Positions 26,538 to 37,474 of a stretch of DNA of 63,404 bases are shown one piece after another (the first letter of the stretch is position 1; each line of letters begins with the position of its first letter). The stretch is from Neoroseomonas soli (GTDB lineage Bacteria; Pseudomonadota; Alphaproteobacteria; Acetobacterales; Acetobacteraceae). The notes beneath the pieces were generated by a model. That model was not told the DNA's origin. It saw nothing but the letters and a program-made list of their open reading frames with translations, and made no database searches. The stretch is from contig NZ_JAAEDM010000020.1 of the NCBI RefSeq assembly GCF_018129065.1, positions 1 to 63,404 on the forward strand, given 5' to 3'. Position numbers and translations under genes: made by a program.

Positions 26538-27536
26538 CTACAGCAACCGCTGTTTCAGGACCGGCCGCGCCGCCAGCACCACAAGGTAGGAGAGCCCGAA
26601 CACCAGCGCGGTAACGAGCGTGGCCGAGGCAGGCCCGATCCAGAAAGTGACGGCGAAGATGACGAAGAAGTGGACCAGATAGATGCCGAGGGTCTGCTCG
26701 GCAAAGTGACGCAACAGGGCCGAGCGAGGCAGGCGCCATCGCTCCGCCGCGAGTACCAGGGCGAGGGCCGCCAGCACCTCCGAGAGACGACAGTAGGGGG
26801 GAAAGCTTACCCAACTGCCGCCACCCGTGGCGAAGAGCCGCCATTCCAGCGCCATCGTCGCCACTGCCGCAAACGCCAGGGCCGCCACGCCCGCGGGGGT
26901 TCCCAGCAGCGTCTGGTAGCGCCGCGCAAGCACCACCAGGGGCGGAATGGCGGCGAAGCTCAGCGGGCTCCAGAACAGGCCGAGGCCGCCGTCACGCCCT
27001 TGCAGGGCCAGCAACTCCACCACCAGGAAGACCAGCACCAGGGCAACGCCCAGCAGCTTCCGCAGCCCCGGTCCAACCGCCAGCAATGCGGCCAAGGTGA
27101 GGTCTGCAAGGATCTGCGAGGCGAGGTAGTAGTTGGCCGCCGTGCCGTTGCCGGTGAGCAGCCGGCGAAGGAGACAGGTGCCCAAGGGCTCGGCGCCGCA
27201 GGCGAACGGGATCTGCTCGTAGAGCGAGTAGAGCACCGACCAGAACAGATAGAGGGCCCCGAGCCAGGACAGCCTTCGGCGCAGATAGGCGCTGCCGTCA
27301 GGCCTGGCCAGCCGCTCGTAGAGCAGCCAGTTGGCGAGGGTGAGAAAGAAAGGCACCGCGAGCAGGAAGCCGTTGAAATAAAGCAGGTCCGCCCAGGTGA
27401 TTGGCGGCGGCACCGCAGCAGGGGCAAGCATGACGGAGCTCGGCCCCAATAATTTCGTATGCCAGGCGACCACCAGGAAGCACGCCACCAGGCGCAGGAG
27501 GTCAAAGCTGGCGTTTCGATCTTCCGGGCGAGGCAT
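26538..27536 (-). CDS. Acyltransferase-3-family membrane protein
   Basis: The 332-residue product is of the Acyl_transf_3 (OafA/OPG/WecH-like) family, integral membrane enzymes that O-acylate sugars or lipids. The opening FDLLRLVACFLVVAWH carries the family RH pair (R in LLRLVA and the active-site H), followed by about nine further hydrophobic helices. The start at ATG 27536 lacks a strong ribosome binding site. Two sampled 60-base lines of the gene are 55% and 62% GC, below its neighbours, and it stands alone between a possible gene remnant and tRNA-Lys, so recent acquisition is plausible. Confidence 0.85.
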   Translation of the reverse strand: MPRPEDRNASFDLLRLVACFLVVAWHTKLLGPSSVMLAPAAVPPPITWADLLYFNGFLLAVPFFLTLANWLLYERLARPDGSAYLRRRLSWLGALYLFWSVLYSLYEQIPFACGAEPLGTCLLRRLLTGNGTAANYYLASQILADLTLAALLAVGPGLRKLLGVALVLVFLVVELLALQGRDGGLGLFWSPLSFAAIPPLVVLARRYQTLLGTPAGVAALAFAAVATMALEWRLFATGGGSWVSFPPYCRLSEVLAALALVLAAERWRLPRSALLRHFAEQTLGIYLVHFFVIFAVTFWIGPASATLVTALVFGLSYLVVLAARPVLKQRLL

Positions 27537-27899
27537 GTGATACCTGAGCTGGACGAGCCACAATCGCCCGACCGGCAGCCGACCGGCGTGTGACGCTGCG
27601 GATGGGCGAGCGCGGGGCAGCCCGAATCGAAGATGTTGAGGTACCCGCGTCCTGATCCGGAAGTTCTGCGGACTTCGTTCCCGGGCCGCCACCCTTGTCT
27701 TCAGTGGCCTGCTTGCCTGTCGTGTTTGCTGGAAATCCAGCGAACGCAACGGACGGGACGCTCGCCGGGCGCGTAGGCGCGGAGGGGCACGCGAATCGGG
27801 TTTGATCCGGACGCCGGCACGAGTTCGCGTTCATGGAGTCGGCAGGATTTTCGCGGGGATCCGAGCCGGGCCTAGGCGGGTTCCCAGCCTCGTAAAGAG
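27537..27899. other. 363-bp intergenic region beside tRNA-Lys
   Basis: No gene is supported. Reading frames that run into the tRNA (with SNPCAPT or RTLDPLIKSQLLYQLSYAP) are classic tRNA artefacts. The region carries copy 2 of repeat family 3 (27648-27772). Confidence 0.6.
27648..27772. repeat. Dispersed repeat family 3, copy 2
   Basis: It matches 4838-4955 with a 20-base identical core at 27670-27689 and scattered identity on both sides (GCGTCCTGATCCG at the left end; GGACGGGACG at the right). It lacks the hairpin-forming left arm present in copy 1. Confidence 0.6.
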
Positions 27900-27975
<76 letters not shown>

Positions 27976-28066
27976 GCCGATCCCCGGCGTCCCGGTCGGA
28001 ACCGAGGACGCGCTAAATAACCTCCGCTGCGCATTTGTCCAGCCCCCTTGAGCGTCCCCCGCGCAA

Positions 28067-29212
28067 TCATTCCCGCATGGGTCCCATCTCTACATCCCGG
28101 TGCACGTAGGCCGAGAGCAGCAGCCCGAACCCCAGCATCACCGTCAGCATGGCCGACCCGCCATGGCTGATCAGCGGCAGCGGCACCCCGCCCACCGGGA
28201 TTGAGCCCGTCACCATCGCGACGTTCACGAAGACATAGAGGAAGCAGTTGGTGCCAAGCCCGATCGCGAGCAGCCGCCCGAACTGGTGGCGGGAGCGGAA
28301 CGCCACCAGGTAGCAGAAGACCACCACCAGCAGCAGCATCCCCAGCGTCGTCAACGCGCCGACCAAGCCGAATTCCTCGGCGATCATGGTGAAGATGAAA
28401 TCGGTCTGCTTCTCGGGCAGGAAGTTCAGGTGGCCCTGGGTGCCCTGCAGGAAGCCCTTCCCCCACATCCCGCCCGAACCGAGCGCGATCTTCGACTGGA
28501 TGATGTTGTAGCCGGCGCCAAGCGGATCGCTCTCGGGGTCGAGGAAGGTGGTGATGCGCGCCCGCTGGTAGTCGTGCAGCCGGTCATAGGCGATCGGTGC
28601 CGCCACCCCCGCCGCGGCGAAGCCGATGGCGAACTTCCACCAGCGCATCCCCGCAGCCCAGAACACCGCCGCGCCGACCATCGTCGTGATCAGCGCCGTG
28701 CCGAGGTTCGGCTGCTTCAGGATCAGCCCGACCGGCACCAGCACCGCGATCGCCGGCGGGATGAGGAAGAGCGGATTGCCGATGCGCTCCCACGACGCCC
28801 GGTGGAACCAGGCCGCCAGCGCCAGCACCAGCATGATCTTCATCAGTTCCGAGGGCTGGAGCTGGATCGGCCCGATATCGATCCAGCGCTGCGCCCCCTT
28901 GCCGACATTGCCGTGCAGCAGCACGAGCACCAGCAGCGCGACGCCGCCCAGGTAGCCCAGCCAGGCGAAGCGCGCGATCACGCGGATATCCACCAGCGCG
29001 ATACAGAGCATCATCACCAGGCCGAAGCCGAAGCGGATGGCGTGCTTCTGCGCATAGAGGTCCGGATTCCCGCCGCCGGCCGACAGCAGCGCGACATAGC
29101 CCACCGCCGCCACGCCGCAGAGCAGCAGCACGAAGGACCAGGGGATCTGCCACAGCTTCTCGAGGATACCGGTGCCGCGGTCGCGGGTCAGCAGGCGGCG
29201 CTCGAAGATCAT
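28067..29212 (-). CDS. rodA: Rod-shape peptidoglycan glycosyltransferase RodA (SEDS)
   Basis: The 381-residue, ten-helix SEDS protein polymerises lipid II during elongation together with PBP2. Hallmarks are QPSELMKIMLVLALA, the loop FLPEKQTDFIFTMIAEEFG with the conserved acidic residues, and the C-terminal VGGVPLPLISHGGSAML. Start ATG 29212 overlaps the mrdA stop by 4 nt. It is the last gene of the mreB-mreC-mreD-mrdA-rodA operon and ends 91 bp before tRNA-Lys. Confidence 0.95.
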   Translation of the reverse strand: MIFERRLLTRDRGTGILEKLWQIPWSFVLLLCGVAAVGYVALLSAGGGNPDLYAQKHAIRFGFGLVMMLCIALVDIRVIARFAWLGYLGGVALLVLVLLHGNVGKGAQRWIDIGPIQLQPSELMKIMLVLALAAWFHRASWERIGNPLFLIPPAIAVLVPVGLILKQPNLGTALITTMVGAAVFWAAGMRWWKFAIGFAAAGVAAPIAYDRLHDYQRARITTFLDPESDPLGAGYNIIQSKIALGSGGMWGKGFLQGTQGHLNFLPEKQTDFIFTMIAEEFGLVGALTTLGMLLLVVVFCYLVAFRSRHQFGRLLAIGLGTNCFLYVFVNVAMVTGSIPVGGVPLPLISHGGSAMLTVMLGFGLLLSAYVHRDVEMGPMRE

Positions 29213-31113
29213 CGGGGGGCCTCCGCCACGCGCTGCCCGGGGCGGCCGGGGCCCAGCCGCTGGAAGGCCTCGACCATGATGTCGCGTGCCAGCGGCGCCG
29301 CGGCGCCCGACCCGCTCGACCCATGCTCCACGATCACCGAGAGCGCGAAGAGCGGATTGTCGTGCGGCGCATAGGCGACAAAGAGCGCGTGCGGCCGCCA
29401 TTCCCGCGGCACCTGGGAGACGTTGAAGCCGCGCTCGCGCTGCTCGCGGGTGACGCGGCGGACCTGGGTGGTGCCGGTCTTGCCCGCCATCTGCCCGTAC
29501 TGCGCCGGCAGGCGGGATGCGCCCGCCGTGCCGCCGCCGTTCACCACGGCCCACATGGCTTCCCGGATGAGGCGCAGATCGGCCTCCGGCACGCCGAGAC
29601 TCGGCCAGTCCTCCGGCCGGCTGCCGCGGGCGGGGCGCCCGCCGATGGCGCGCGTCAGGTGGGGTTGAATGGCGCGGCCGCTGGCGATCCGCGCGGTCAT
29701 CACCGCGAGCGACAGCGGCGTGAGCTGGTAGAAGCCCTGCCCGATGCCATGGACGATGGTGTCGCCGATCGACCACGGCTTGCCCTGCGCCTGGCGCCAG
29801 GCGCGCGTCGGCATCAGGCCGCGCCGCGTGCCGGGCAGCTCGATATCGAGGTCCACGCCCATGCCGAACTTGTTCGCCATGGCGGCGATGCGGTCGATGC
29901 CGACGCGCCGGGCCATTTCGTAGAAGTACACGTCGCAGGACGCCATGATGGCCGAGCGCATGTTCATGCCGCCATGGCCGCGGCGCTGGTGGCAGTGGAA
30001 GCGGTTGTTGCCGAAGTCGAGGTGCCCCGGGCAGGAGACGATGTCCCCCGGGCGCGCCACCTTCGCCTCCAGCGCCGCCAGTGCGACCATCATCTTGAAG
30101 GTCGACCCCGGCGCGTAGAGCCCGTTCGTCGCCTTGTTGATCAGCGGCGTCGTGCGCGCCGCCGTCCATTGCCGCCATTGCGCGGCGCTGACGCCGGAAT
30201 TGAAGATGTTCGGATCGAAGGAAGGCTTGGTGGCCATGGCCAGCACCTCCCCGTTCCGGGCGTCCAGCAGGACGGCGGTGGTGCCTTCCTCGATCTTGGC
30301 GCGGACCGCTTTCTGCAATTCGGTATCGACGCTGATCTGCACGTCCTGGCCGGGGATCCCCTCCCGCCGGTCCAGTTCGCGGATGACGCGGCCGACCGCA
30401 TTGACCTCCACCTGCACCGCGCCGGCGCGGCCGCGCAGGATGCGGTCGTGGTGGCGCTCGACGCCGGCGCGGCCGACGCGGATGCCGGGCAGTTGCAGCA
30501 GCGGGTCGTCGCCGACATCGGATTCCGCAGGCGCCGCCACGTAGCCCACCACATGCGCGAGGTGCTCGGTCTCCGGGTAGATGCGCGTCGTGCCCATGTC
30601 CACGGAGATGCCCGGCAGGTCGGGGGCGTTGACCTCGATGCGCGCCATTTCCTCCCAGGAGAGGAACTCGCGCAGGATGACGGGGACGAAGCGGCGGTTG
30701 CGGCGCACCTCGCGCTCGATGCGCGCCCGCTCATGGTCGCCGAGCGGGACGATCTTCGAGAAGGTCTCGAGCGTGGCGTTCAGGTCCGCGGTCTGCTCCG
30801 CCACCAGCAGGGCGCGCCAGTTCAGCCGGTTGCCCGCCACCACCTTGCCGTTGCGGTCCAGCACGCGCCCGCGCGGCGGGGCGAACAGGCGCGCGCTGAC
30901 GCGGTTCTCCTCGGCCAGCGTGGCGTAGCGCGCGCCTTCCTCCACCTGCAGCCGATACAGGCGGGAGCCGAGGAAGCCGAAGGCGCCGAGCTGGATCGCG
31001 CCGAGCACGGCCGCGCGGCGGGTGAAGATGCCGCGGCGGCGTTCCTCCTCCTTGCGGATGCTGCGTTCACCGCCCAGCAAGCCCGGGCCGGCCCAGGGGC
31101 GCCAGGCGGTCAT
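29209..31113 (-). CDS. mrdA: Penicillin-binding protein 2 (elongasome transpeptidase)
   Basis: The product has 634 residues. A cytoplasmic basic tail and single membrane anchor (about 34-52) precede the PBP dimerisation domain (about 75-245) and transpeptidase domain. Active-site motifs are SxxK at S337-T-F-K340, SxN as S392-C-D394 and KTG at 545-547. The SCD form of the second motif is the usual one for PBP2. It cross-links peptidoglycan made by RodA. Start ATG 31113 overlaps the mreD stop by 4 nt. Confidence 0.95.
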   Translation of the reverse strand: MTAWRPWAGPGLLGGERSIRKEEERRRGIFTRRAAVLGAIQLGAFGFLGSRLYRLQVEEGARYATLAEENRVSARLFAPPRGRVLDRNGKVVAGNRLNWRALLVAEQTADLNATLETFSKIVPLGDHERARIEREVRRNRRFVPVILREFLSWEEMARIEVNAPDLPGISVDMGTTRIYPETEHLAHVVGYVAAPAESDVGDDPLLQLPGIRVGRAGVERHHDRILRGRAGAVQVEVNAVGRVIRELDRREGIPGQDVQISVDTELQKAVRAKIEEGTTAVLLDARNGEVLAMATKPSFDPNIFNSGVSAAQWRQWTAARTTPLINKATNGLYAPGSTFKMMVALAALEAKVARPGDIVSCPGHLDFGNNRFHCHQRRGHGGMNMRSAIMASCDVYFYEMARRVGIDRIAAMANKFGMGVDLDIELPGTRRGLMPTRAWRQAQGKPWSIGDTIVHGIGQGFYQLTPLSLAVMTARIASGRAIQPHLTRAIGGRPARGSRPEDWPSLGVPEADLRLIREAMWAVVNGGGTAGASRLPAQYGQMAGKTGTTQVRRVTREQRERGFNVSQVPREWRPHALFVAYAPHDNPLFALSVIVEHGSSGSGAAAPLARDIMVEAFQRLGPGRPGQRVAEAPR

Positions 31114-31667
31114 GGCGCGTTCTCCGCCTGGCGCATCGCCTCGTGCACGCGGGTCAGCAGCAGGGCGATGGCGGGGTAGAGCCCGGCCGAGAGCAGCGCC
31201 GCGTGCAGTGCCGGCGCGAAGGGCGGCAGCCGCAGCGCCAGCAGCGACTGCAGCGCCCAGAACAGCGCCGCCGCGCCGACCGCGGCCGCGCAGAAGGCCA
31301 CCCACACCGCCAGGAAGGACTGCCGCGCCAGGAAGCGGCGGAAGCGGAGGGTCACGCCATGCACGGCGAGCAGCACCAGCACCCCGGCCCCCAGCGGCGC
31401 CAGGGTGAGGAGGTCGAGCAGCAGACCGAGCAGGAAGATCGCGGGCGGCGACATGGCCGCCGGGCGGAACACCGACCAGAAGAAGACGCAGGGCAGCGCA
31501 GCCGCGAAGACCGGGGACGGCAGGCTCACCGGGGCGGCGGCCAGCACCATCAGGAAGCCGGTCGAGAATCCCGGGAAGGCCAGGCGCGCGAAGTCGTCGA
31601 GCCGGCGCAGCAGGCCCGGCGCCGGGGCCGGGCGCCCCTGGGGGCGGCGGAAGGGCGGGTTCGCCAT
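31110..31667 (-). CDS. mreD: Rod-shape-determining membrane protein MreD
   Basis: The product has 185 residues with five to six hydrophobic helices after a basic, proline-rich N-terminus. It is assigned mainly by operon position between mreC and mrdA and by the family pattern SPPAIFLLGLLLDLLTLAPLG. It belongs to the elongasome scaffold. The start ATG 31667 lies 13 bp after the mreC stop. Confidence 0.88.
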   Translation of the reverse strand: MANPPFRRPQGRPAPAPGLLRRLDDFARLAFPGFSTGFLMVLAAAPVSLPSPVFAAALPCVFFWSVFRPAAMSPPAIFLLGLLLDLLTLAPLGAGVLVLLAVHGVTLRFRRFLARQSFLAVWVAFCAAAVGAAALFWALQSLLALRLPPFAPALHAALLSAGLYPAIALLLTRVHEAMRQAENAP

Positions 31668-31680
31668 GCGGCGCTCCGGC

Positions 31681-32547
31681 TCAGCGCCGGCCCTGGCGCG
31701 GTTCCGGCCGCGCCACCGCTTCCGGCGGGAGGATGCCGCGCAGCCCGTAGTCGAACAGGCGCACCGCATCGAGGCGGTCGAGTCGCGCGAAGAGCTCGAC
31801 CTCCGGCGCGCCCTGGGCGGAAAGCCGGACGATCCCGACCGGGAGCCCGGCCGGGAAGGCGCCGGCCTCGGCGCTGGTGACGACGCGCTCGCCTTCGACC
31901 GGGATCACGCCTTCCGGCCATTGGGAGAGGCGCGGCCGGGCACCGTTGGTGCCGACCATGATGGCGCGGGCGCGGCTGTCCTCGAGCGTGACCGGGATGC
32001 GGCTGTTCATGTCGGTCGCGAGAAGAACACGGGCGGAGCGCGACCCGACCTCGGTCACGCGGCCGGTGAAGCCGCGCTCGTCCAGCGCCACCTGGCCCTT
32101 GCGGATGGAATGCTGCGGCCCGGTCGCGAGCAGCACGGCGCGAGCATAGGTCCCCCCTCCATCGGCCACCACCCGGGCGGTGACGAAGGCGGGCGCGGCC
32201 TCGGGCAGGAAGTTCAGGTGCCGGCGCAGCATCTCGTTCTCGGCTTCGAGAGCCAGGGCGGCGGAATGCCAGCGGCGCAGGCGCTCGTTCTCCTCGCGCA
32301 AGGTCACGTTCTGCTCGCGCAGCCGGGCCAGGTCCTGCACTTCCTCGATGGCGGCGCGCACCGCGCCCATGGGTTCGGCGAGGGCGGCGTAGATCGGCGA
32401 GAGCGCATCGGCGAGATGGCTGCGCAGCCTTTCGGCCAGCAGCGCATCGGCCTTGCCGAGCAGCATGACGCCGAAGGCCGCCGCGATCATCAGCGGCAGC
32501 GAAAGCCGCGCCAAGGCCTGCCGGAGCGGAATGCTCAGCCGGATCAC
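31681..32547 (-). CDS. mreC: Rod-shape-determining protein MreC
   Basis: The 288-residue product has one N-terminal membrane helix (about 14-31), a coiled coil (about 65-110, LREQNVTLREENERLRRW) and two beta-barrel lobes (about 118-270), with the family segment LLATDMNSRIPV. It is the periplasmic scaffold that activates PBP2/RodA. It lies 61 bp downstream of mreB and 13 bp upstream of mreD. A proline-rich tail ends the protein. Confidence 0.93.
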   Translation of the reverse strand: MIRLSIPLRQALARLSLPLMIAAAFGVMLLGKADALLAERLRSHLADALSPIYAALAEPMGAVRAAIEEVQDLARLREQNVTLREENERLRRWHSAALALEAENEMLRRHLNFLPEAAPAFVTARVVADGGGTYARAVLLATGPQHSIRKGQVALDERGFTGRVTEVGSRSARVLLATDMNSRIPVTLEDSRARAIMVGTNGARPRLSQWPEGVIPVEGERVVTSAEAGAFPAGLPVGIVRLSAQGAPEVELFARLDRLDAVRLFDYGLRGILPPEAVARPEPRQGRR

Positions 32548-32608
32548 GCGACCATCATCCCCCTGCCTGCCCTACCCCGTCCCGGTCTCAACCGGGCCGG
32601 GGGCAGAA

Positions 32609-33742
<1,134 letters not shown>

Positions 33743-33810
33743 TTACCCCCGCGTGAGAGGACTCTCAAGCCGCTTTCCTGCGGGGCGGGATCCCATGAAA
33801 CCGAAATGGG

Positions 33811-33829
33811 GCCGGGACGTTCTCCCGGC
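33811..33829 (+). promoter_or_regulatory. 5'-leader hairpin before the lipoprotein gene
   Basis: GCCGGGA pairs with TCCCGGC around a 5-nt loop, ending 23 bp before ATG 33853 and just ahead of the GGGAGA ribosome binding site. It could stabilise the leader of an abundant small lipoprotein mRNA. Confidence 0.35.
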
Positions 33830-33852
33830 AGCAGCCTTACGGGAGATCGAAA

Positions 33853-34071
33853 ATGAACCGGACCAGCCTCGCGATCCTTGCGGCCCTCGGCCTGGCGCTC
33901 GGCGCCTGCGGCAGTTCCCCAGGGGAACGCGCGGTCACTGGCGGCCTGCTCGGTGCAGGCACCGGTGCGGCGATCGGTTCCTTCTCGGGCAATGCCGGCA
34001 CCGGCGCGCTGATCGGCGGCGCAGTGGGTGCGGTGGGCGGCGCCGTCACGGCCCCGCAGAACCAGTGGTAA
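33853..34071 (+). CDS. Small glycine-zipper lipoprotein
   Basis: The 72-residue precursor has a lipoprotein signal peptide ending LGAC, with the lipidated cysteine at residue 19. After a short linker comes an alternating glycine-alanine stretch with GxxxG spacing (GAGTGAAIGSF, GALIGGAVGAVGGA), the glycine-zipper pattern of OsmB/SlyB-like envelope lipoproteins. The start has GGGAGATCGAAA upstream. Two strong hairpins lie after the stop. Probable location is the outer membrane, possibly with a stress role. Distinguishing between glycine-zipper subfamilies is not possible here. Confidence 0.85.
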   Translation: MNRTSLAILAALGLALGACGSSPGERAVTGGLLGAGTGAAIGSFSGNAGTGALIGGAVGAVGGAVTAPQNQW

Positions 34072-34134
34072 CCGCTTCGTCAGGCAGGCTCGCGCGCCGG
34101 CCCAGGCATGACATCGCGGGGCGGCGGCCGAGCA

Positions 34135-34163
34135 TGGCGGGCGGGTCATCGTGACCGCCCGCC
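34135..34163 (+). terminator. Strong hairpin downstream of the lipoprotein gene
   Basis: TGGCGGGCGG pairs with CGCCCGCCA-type sequence around GTCATCGTGAC, which can itself extend the stem. It stands 64 bp after the stop and just before a second, perfect palindrome. Confidence 0.4.
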
Positions 34164-34185
34164 ACTCGGCCCGATCCTGACGTGG

Positions 34186-34213
34186 ACGGAGGCGGACGAT
34201 CGTCCGCCTCCGT
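34186..34213. terminator. Bidirectional terminator between the lipoprotein gene and leuA
   Basis: A perfect 28-bp palindrome (14-bp arm ACGGAGGCGGACGA) lies between convergent transcripts. On the plus strand it is followed by TACATTTTCT, a weak U-tract. On the minus strand there is no T-run. It is 63 bp beyond the leuA stop. Confidence 0.65.
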
Positions 34214-34276
34214 TACATTTTCTCCATATCCGCCGGGCCGGCAATCCCCGCCGGCCTGACGGATCGTTCATCCGGC

Positions 34277-35857
<1,581 letters not shown>

Positions 35858-35906
35858 GGAATGCGTTTCCCGTTGGCAATGATGTGGATGCGCGCGTTCG
35901 GTCCCA

Positions 35907-35958
35907 GGTTCCCCTGAGCAGTGGCCGGCTTCGATCAGCCGGGCGTCATGCCCAGGGG
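35907..35958 (-). promoter_or_regulatory. Candidate leuA attenuator stems
   Basis: On the RNA, CCCCUGGGC (35950-35958, the last codons of the leader) can pair with GCUCAGGGG (35911-35919), enclosing a 6-bp hairpin (CCGGCU/AGCCGG, 35925-35942). The distal arm overlaps GGGAACC (35907-35913), which can instead pair with GGUUCCC inside the leader coding region (36012-36018). The two pairings exclude each other. There is no U-run after the stem, so classical intrinsic termination is not obvious. Confidence 0.5.
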
Positions 35959-36056
35959 CGAGTAAGTCGAAGAAGAAGGAGGCCGAGCGGCGCGCGCGCG
36001 GCGACCGGGGCGGGAACCCCATGGGTCAGGCCGGCCGGAATGGCGCGCATGGTCAT
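35946..36056 (-). CDS. leuL: Leucine leader peptide upstream of leuA
   Basis: The product has 36 residues and ends LGLLLLRLTRPWA. Codons 24-31 are CTC GGC CTC CTT CTT CTT CGA CTT: six leucines in eight codons, four of them CTT, a codon that neighbouring genes of this GC-rich genome seldom use. A run of regulatory codons for the pathway end product, a short length and a position 88 bp before leuA are the hallmarks of an attenuation leader. ATG 36056 or ATG 36050 may start it. There is no ribosome binding site, and the predicted transcript begins only a few bases upstream, so leaderless initiation is possible. Confidence 0.78.
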   Translation of the reverse strand: MTMRAIPAGLTHGVPAPVAARAPLGLLLLRLTRPWA

Positions 36057-36066
36057 CGCGGGGCGG

Positions 36067-36096
36067 AGAATAGCCGCCCCCTTCCCGCCCCCGCAA
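36067..36096 (-). promoter_or_regulatory. Candidate promoter of the leuL-leuA unit
   Basis: On the minus strand, TTGCGG (36091-36096) and TATTCT (36067-36072) are 18 bp apart. The transcript would start near 36058-36061, directly at the leader peptide. It lies in the short gap after the I78 inhibitor gene. Confidence 0.5.
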
Positions 36097-36111
36097 GCGG
36101 GGATCGGCGGG

Positions 36112-36378
36112 TCACCCGCAGGTGATGCTGCGGACGACGCCTCCCTCGACGAGGACGGTCGCGCGGTCCGGGCGGTAGTCCCGCGTCATCGGCGTGTCCG
36201 GCCCGCCGACGCGCACGCTACGGATGCCGGGCATGCGTTCCAGCGCTGCACGGGCGGCCTCCGGGCTGCCGCCGATCAAGGCGGCGAACCCGGCCTGGTG
36301 GCGAAGGCAGCCTTCGGCCGGCTGGGCGCAGGCCGTCGCCACCGACAGGAGCAGGACGGCGGCCGCGAGGCGGTTCAC
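36112..36378 (-). CDS. Exported peptidase inhibitor I78-family protein
   Basis: The 88-residue precursor has a signal sequence ending near VATAC-AQP that could be processed as a lipoprotein (Cys17) or by signal peptidase I. The mature part shows the inhibitor I78 pattern: RSVRVGGPDTPMTRDYRPDR followed by VEGG and the terminal CG. Family members are small potato-inhibitor-I-like proteins that block serine proteases. Cys24 and the C-terminal Cys may form a disulfide. Its start overlaps the stop of the Bug-type binding protein gene by 4 nt, an unusual partner. Confidence 0.75.
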   Translation of the reverse strand: MNRLAAAVLLLSVATACAQPAEGCLRHQAGFAALIGGSPEAARAALERMPGIRSVRVGGPDTPMTRDYRPDRATVLVEGGVVRSITCG

Positions 36379-37364
36379 TGCGTCTGCCCCGCCCGCGCGA
36401 GTTCCTCGATCAGGGGGCGCAATTCGCGTTCCTCCTGCGCCCAGTAGGCGGCGAAACCCTCCGGCCCCAGGTAGGTGATGGGGATGCTGAGCTGGCGCAT
36501 GCGTTCCTCGTGCTCGGGTGTCCTGATGGCGCGTTCCAAGGCCCCGGCGAGCCGTGCCTGCACTTCCGGCGGCATCCCCGCCGGCCCCACGAAGGCGCGG
36601 GTCGAGCCGGCGACGATGTCGTAGCCCTGGGCCCGCGCCGTCGGCACCCCCGGCAGGAAGGGGCTTTCCTGCGGGGCGAGCACCGCAATCGCCCGCATCG
36701 CGCCCTGTCGCATCTGCGCGCTCGCGGTGCCGACGGCGAAGATGGCGGCCTCGGTCTGGCCGCCGAGCAGCGCCGTCAGGGCTGGTCCCGCCCCATTGAA
36801 ATGGACCTGGTTGAAGGCGACCCCGGCCAGTCGCTGCAGCCGAATGGAGGCGAGGTGCTCATGGCCCAGCACACCGTTGTCCGACATGCGGAAATCGTCC
36901 CGCCGGGATCTCGCGGCGGCGATCATGTCGGCCAGGCTGCGCAGCGGGCTGTCGGCGCGCACGACGATCGCACCGGGATCCGTCGCGTGCAGCGCGAGCG
37001 GCGTGAAGCTCTCCCGCGTGAAACCCGCCTGGCGGGAAGGATCGAGGTACAGCGTGGTGGTCTGCGGCCAAAGGCCGTAGGCGATGGTCAGCCCGTCCGG
37101 CCGGGCGCGCGCCACCTGGGCCATGCCGATCTGGCTGCCGGCGCCGGGCCGGTTCTGCACCACCACGGGGATGCCGAGCTCGCGCTCGAGCAATGGCGCC
37201 AGGGCCCGGGCGCCGGTGTCGTTCCCGCCGCCCGGCGGATAGGGGACGATGAGCTCCAGGGTCCGGCTGCCCTGCGCCAGCGCGCCGCGCATCGGCGCGA
37301 GCGCAGGCAGGGCAAGCAGGGCGCGGCGGCCCAGGGTGGCGGTGCTGCGGGGCCTGGTCATCAT
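36375..37364 (-). CDS. Bug-type (TctC) tripartite tricarboxylate transporter binding protein
   Basis: The 329-residue product has an N-terminal RR-containing signal peptide (LGRRALLALPALAPMRGALAQ) that could use the Tat or Sec route. The mature two-lobed domain starts LIVPYPPGGGNDTGAR, the family carboxylate-binding loop, and includes LAALLGGQTEAAIF-like and PTARAQGYDIV segments. Members bind small carboxylates such as citrate, tartrate or nicotinate. No TctA/TctB membrane subunits are nearby, which is common for this expanded family. GGGAGATGCC precedes ATG 37364. Confidence 0.9.
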   Translation of the reverse strand: MMTRPRSTATLGRRALLALPALAPMRGALAQGSRTLELIVPYPPGGGNDTGARALAPLLERELGIPVVVQNRPGAGSQIGMAQVARARPDGLTIAYGLWPQTTTLYLDPSRQAGFTRESFTPLALHATDPGAIVVRADSPLRSLADMIAAARSRRDDFRMSDNGVLGHEHLASIRLQRLAGVAFNQVHFNGAGPALTALLGGQTEAAIFAVGTASAQMRQGAMRAIAVLAPQESPFLPGVPTARAQGYDIVAGSTRAFVGPAGMPPEVQARLAGALERAIRTPEHEERMRQLSIPITYLGPEGFAAYWAQEERELRPLIEELARAGQTQ

Positions 37365-37474
37365 GGCATCTCCCTCGCGGATCCCGGTGTCCGGGCGGAA
37401 GCGCCCGGTCCGGCGGCGGTTCACGCAATCCCCATGCCGCGGAGGCGCCATTCCCTTGCCGCTCCGCGCGATGC

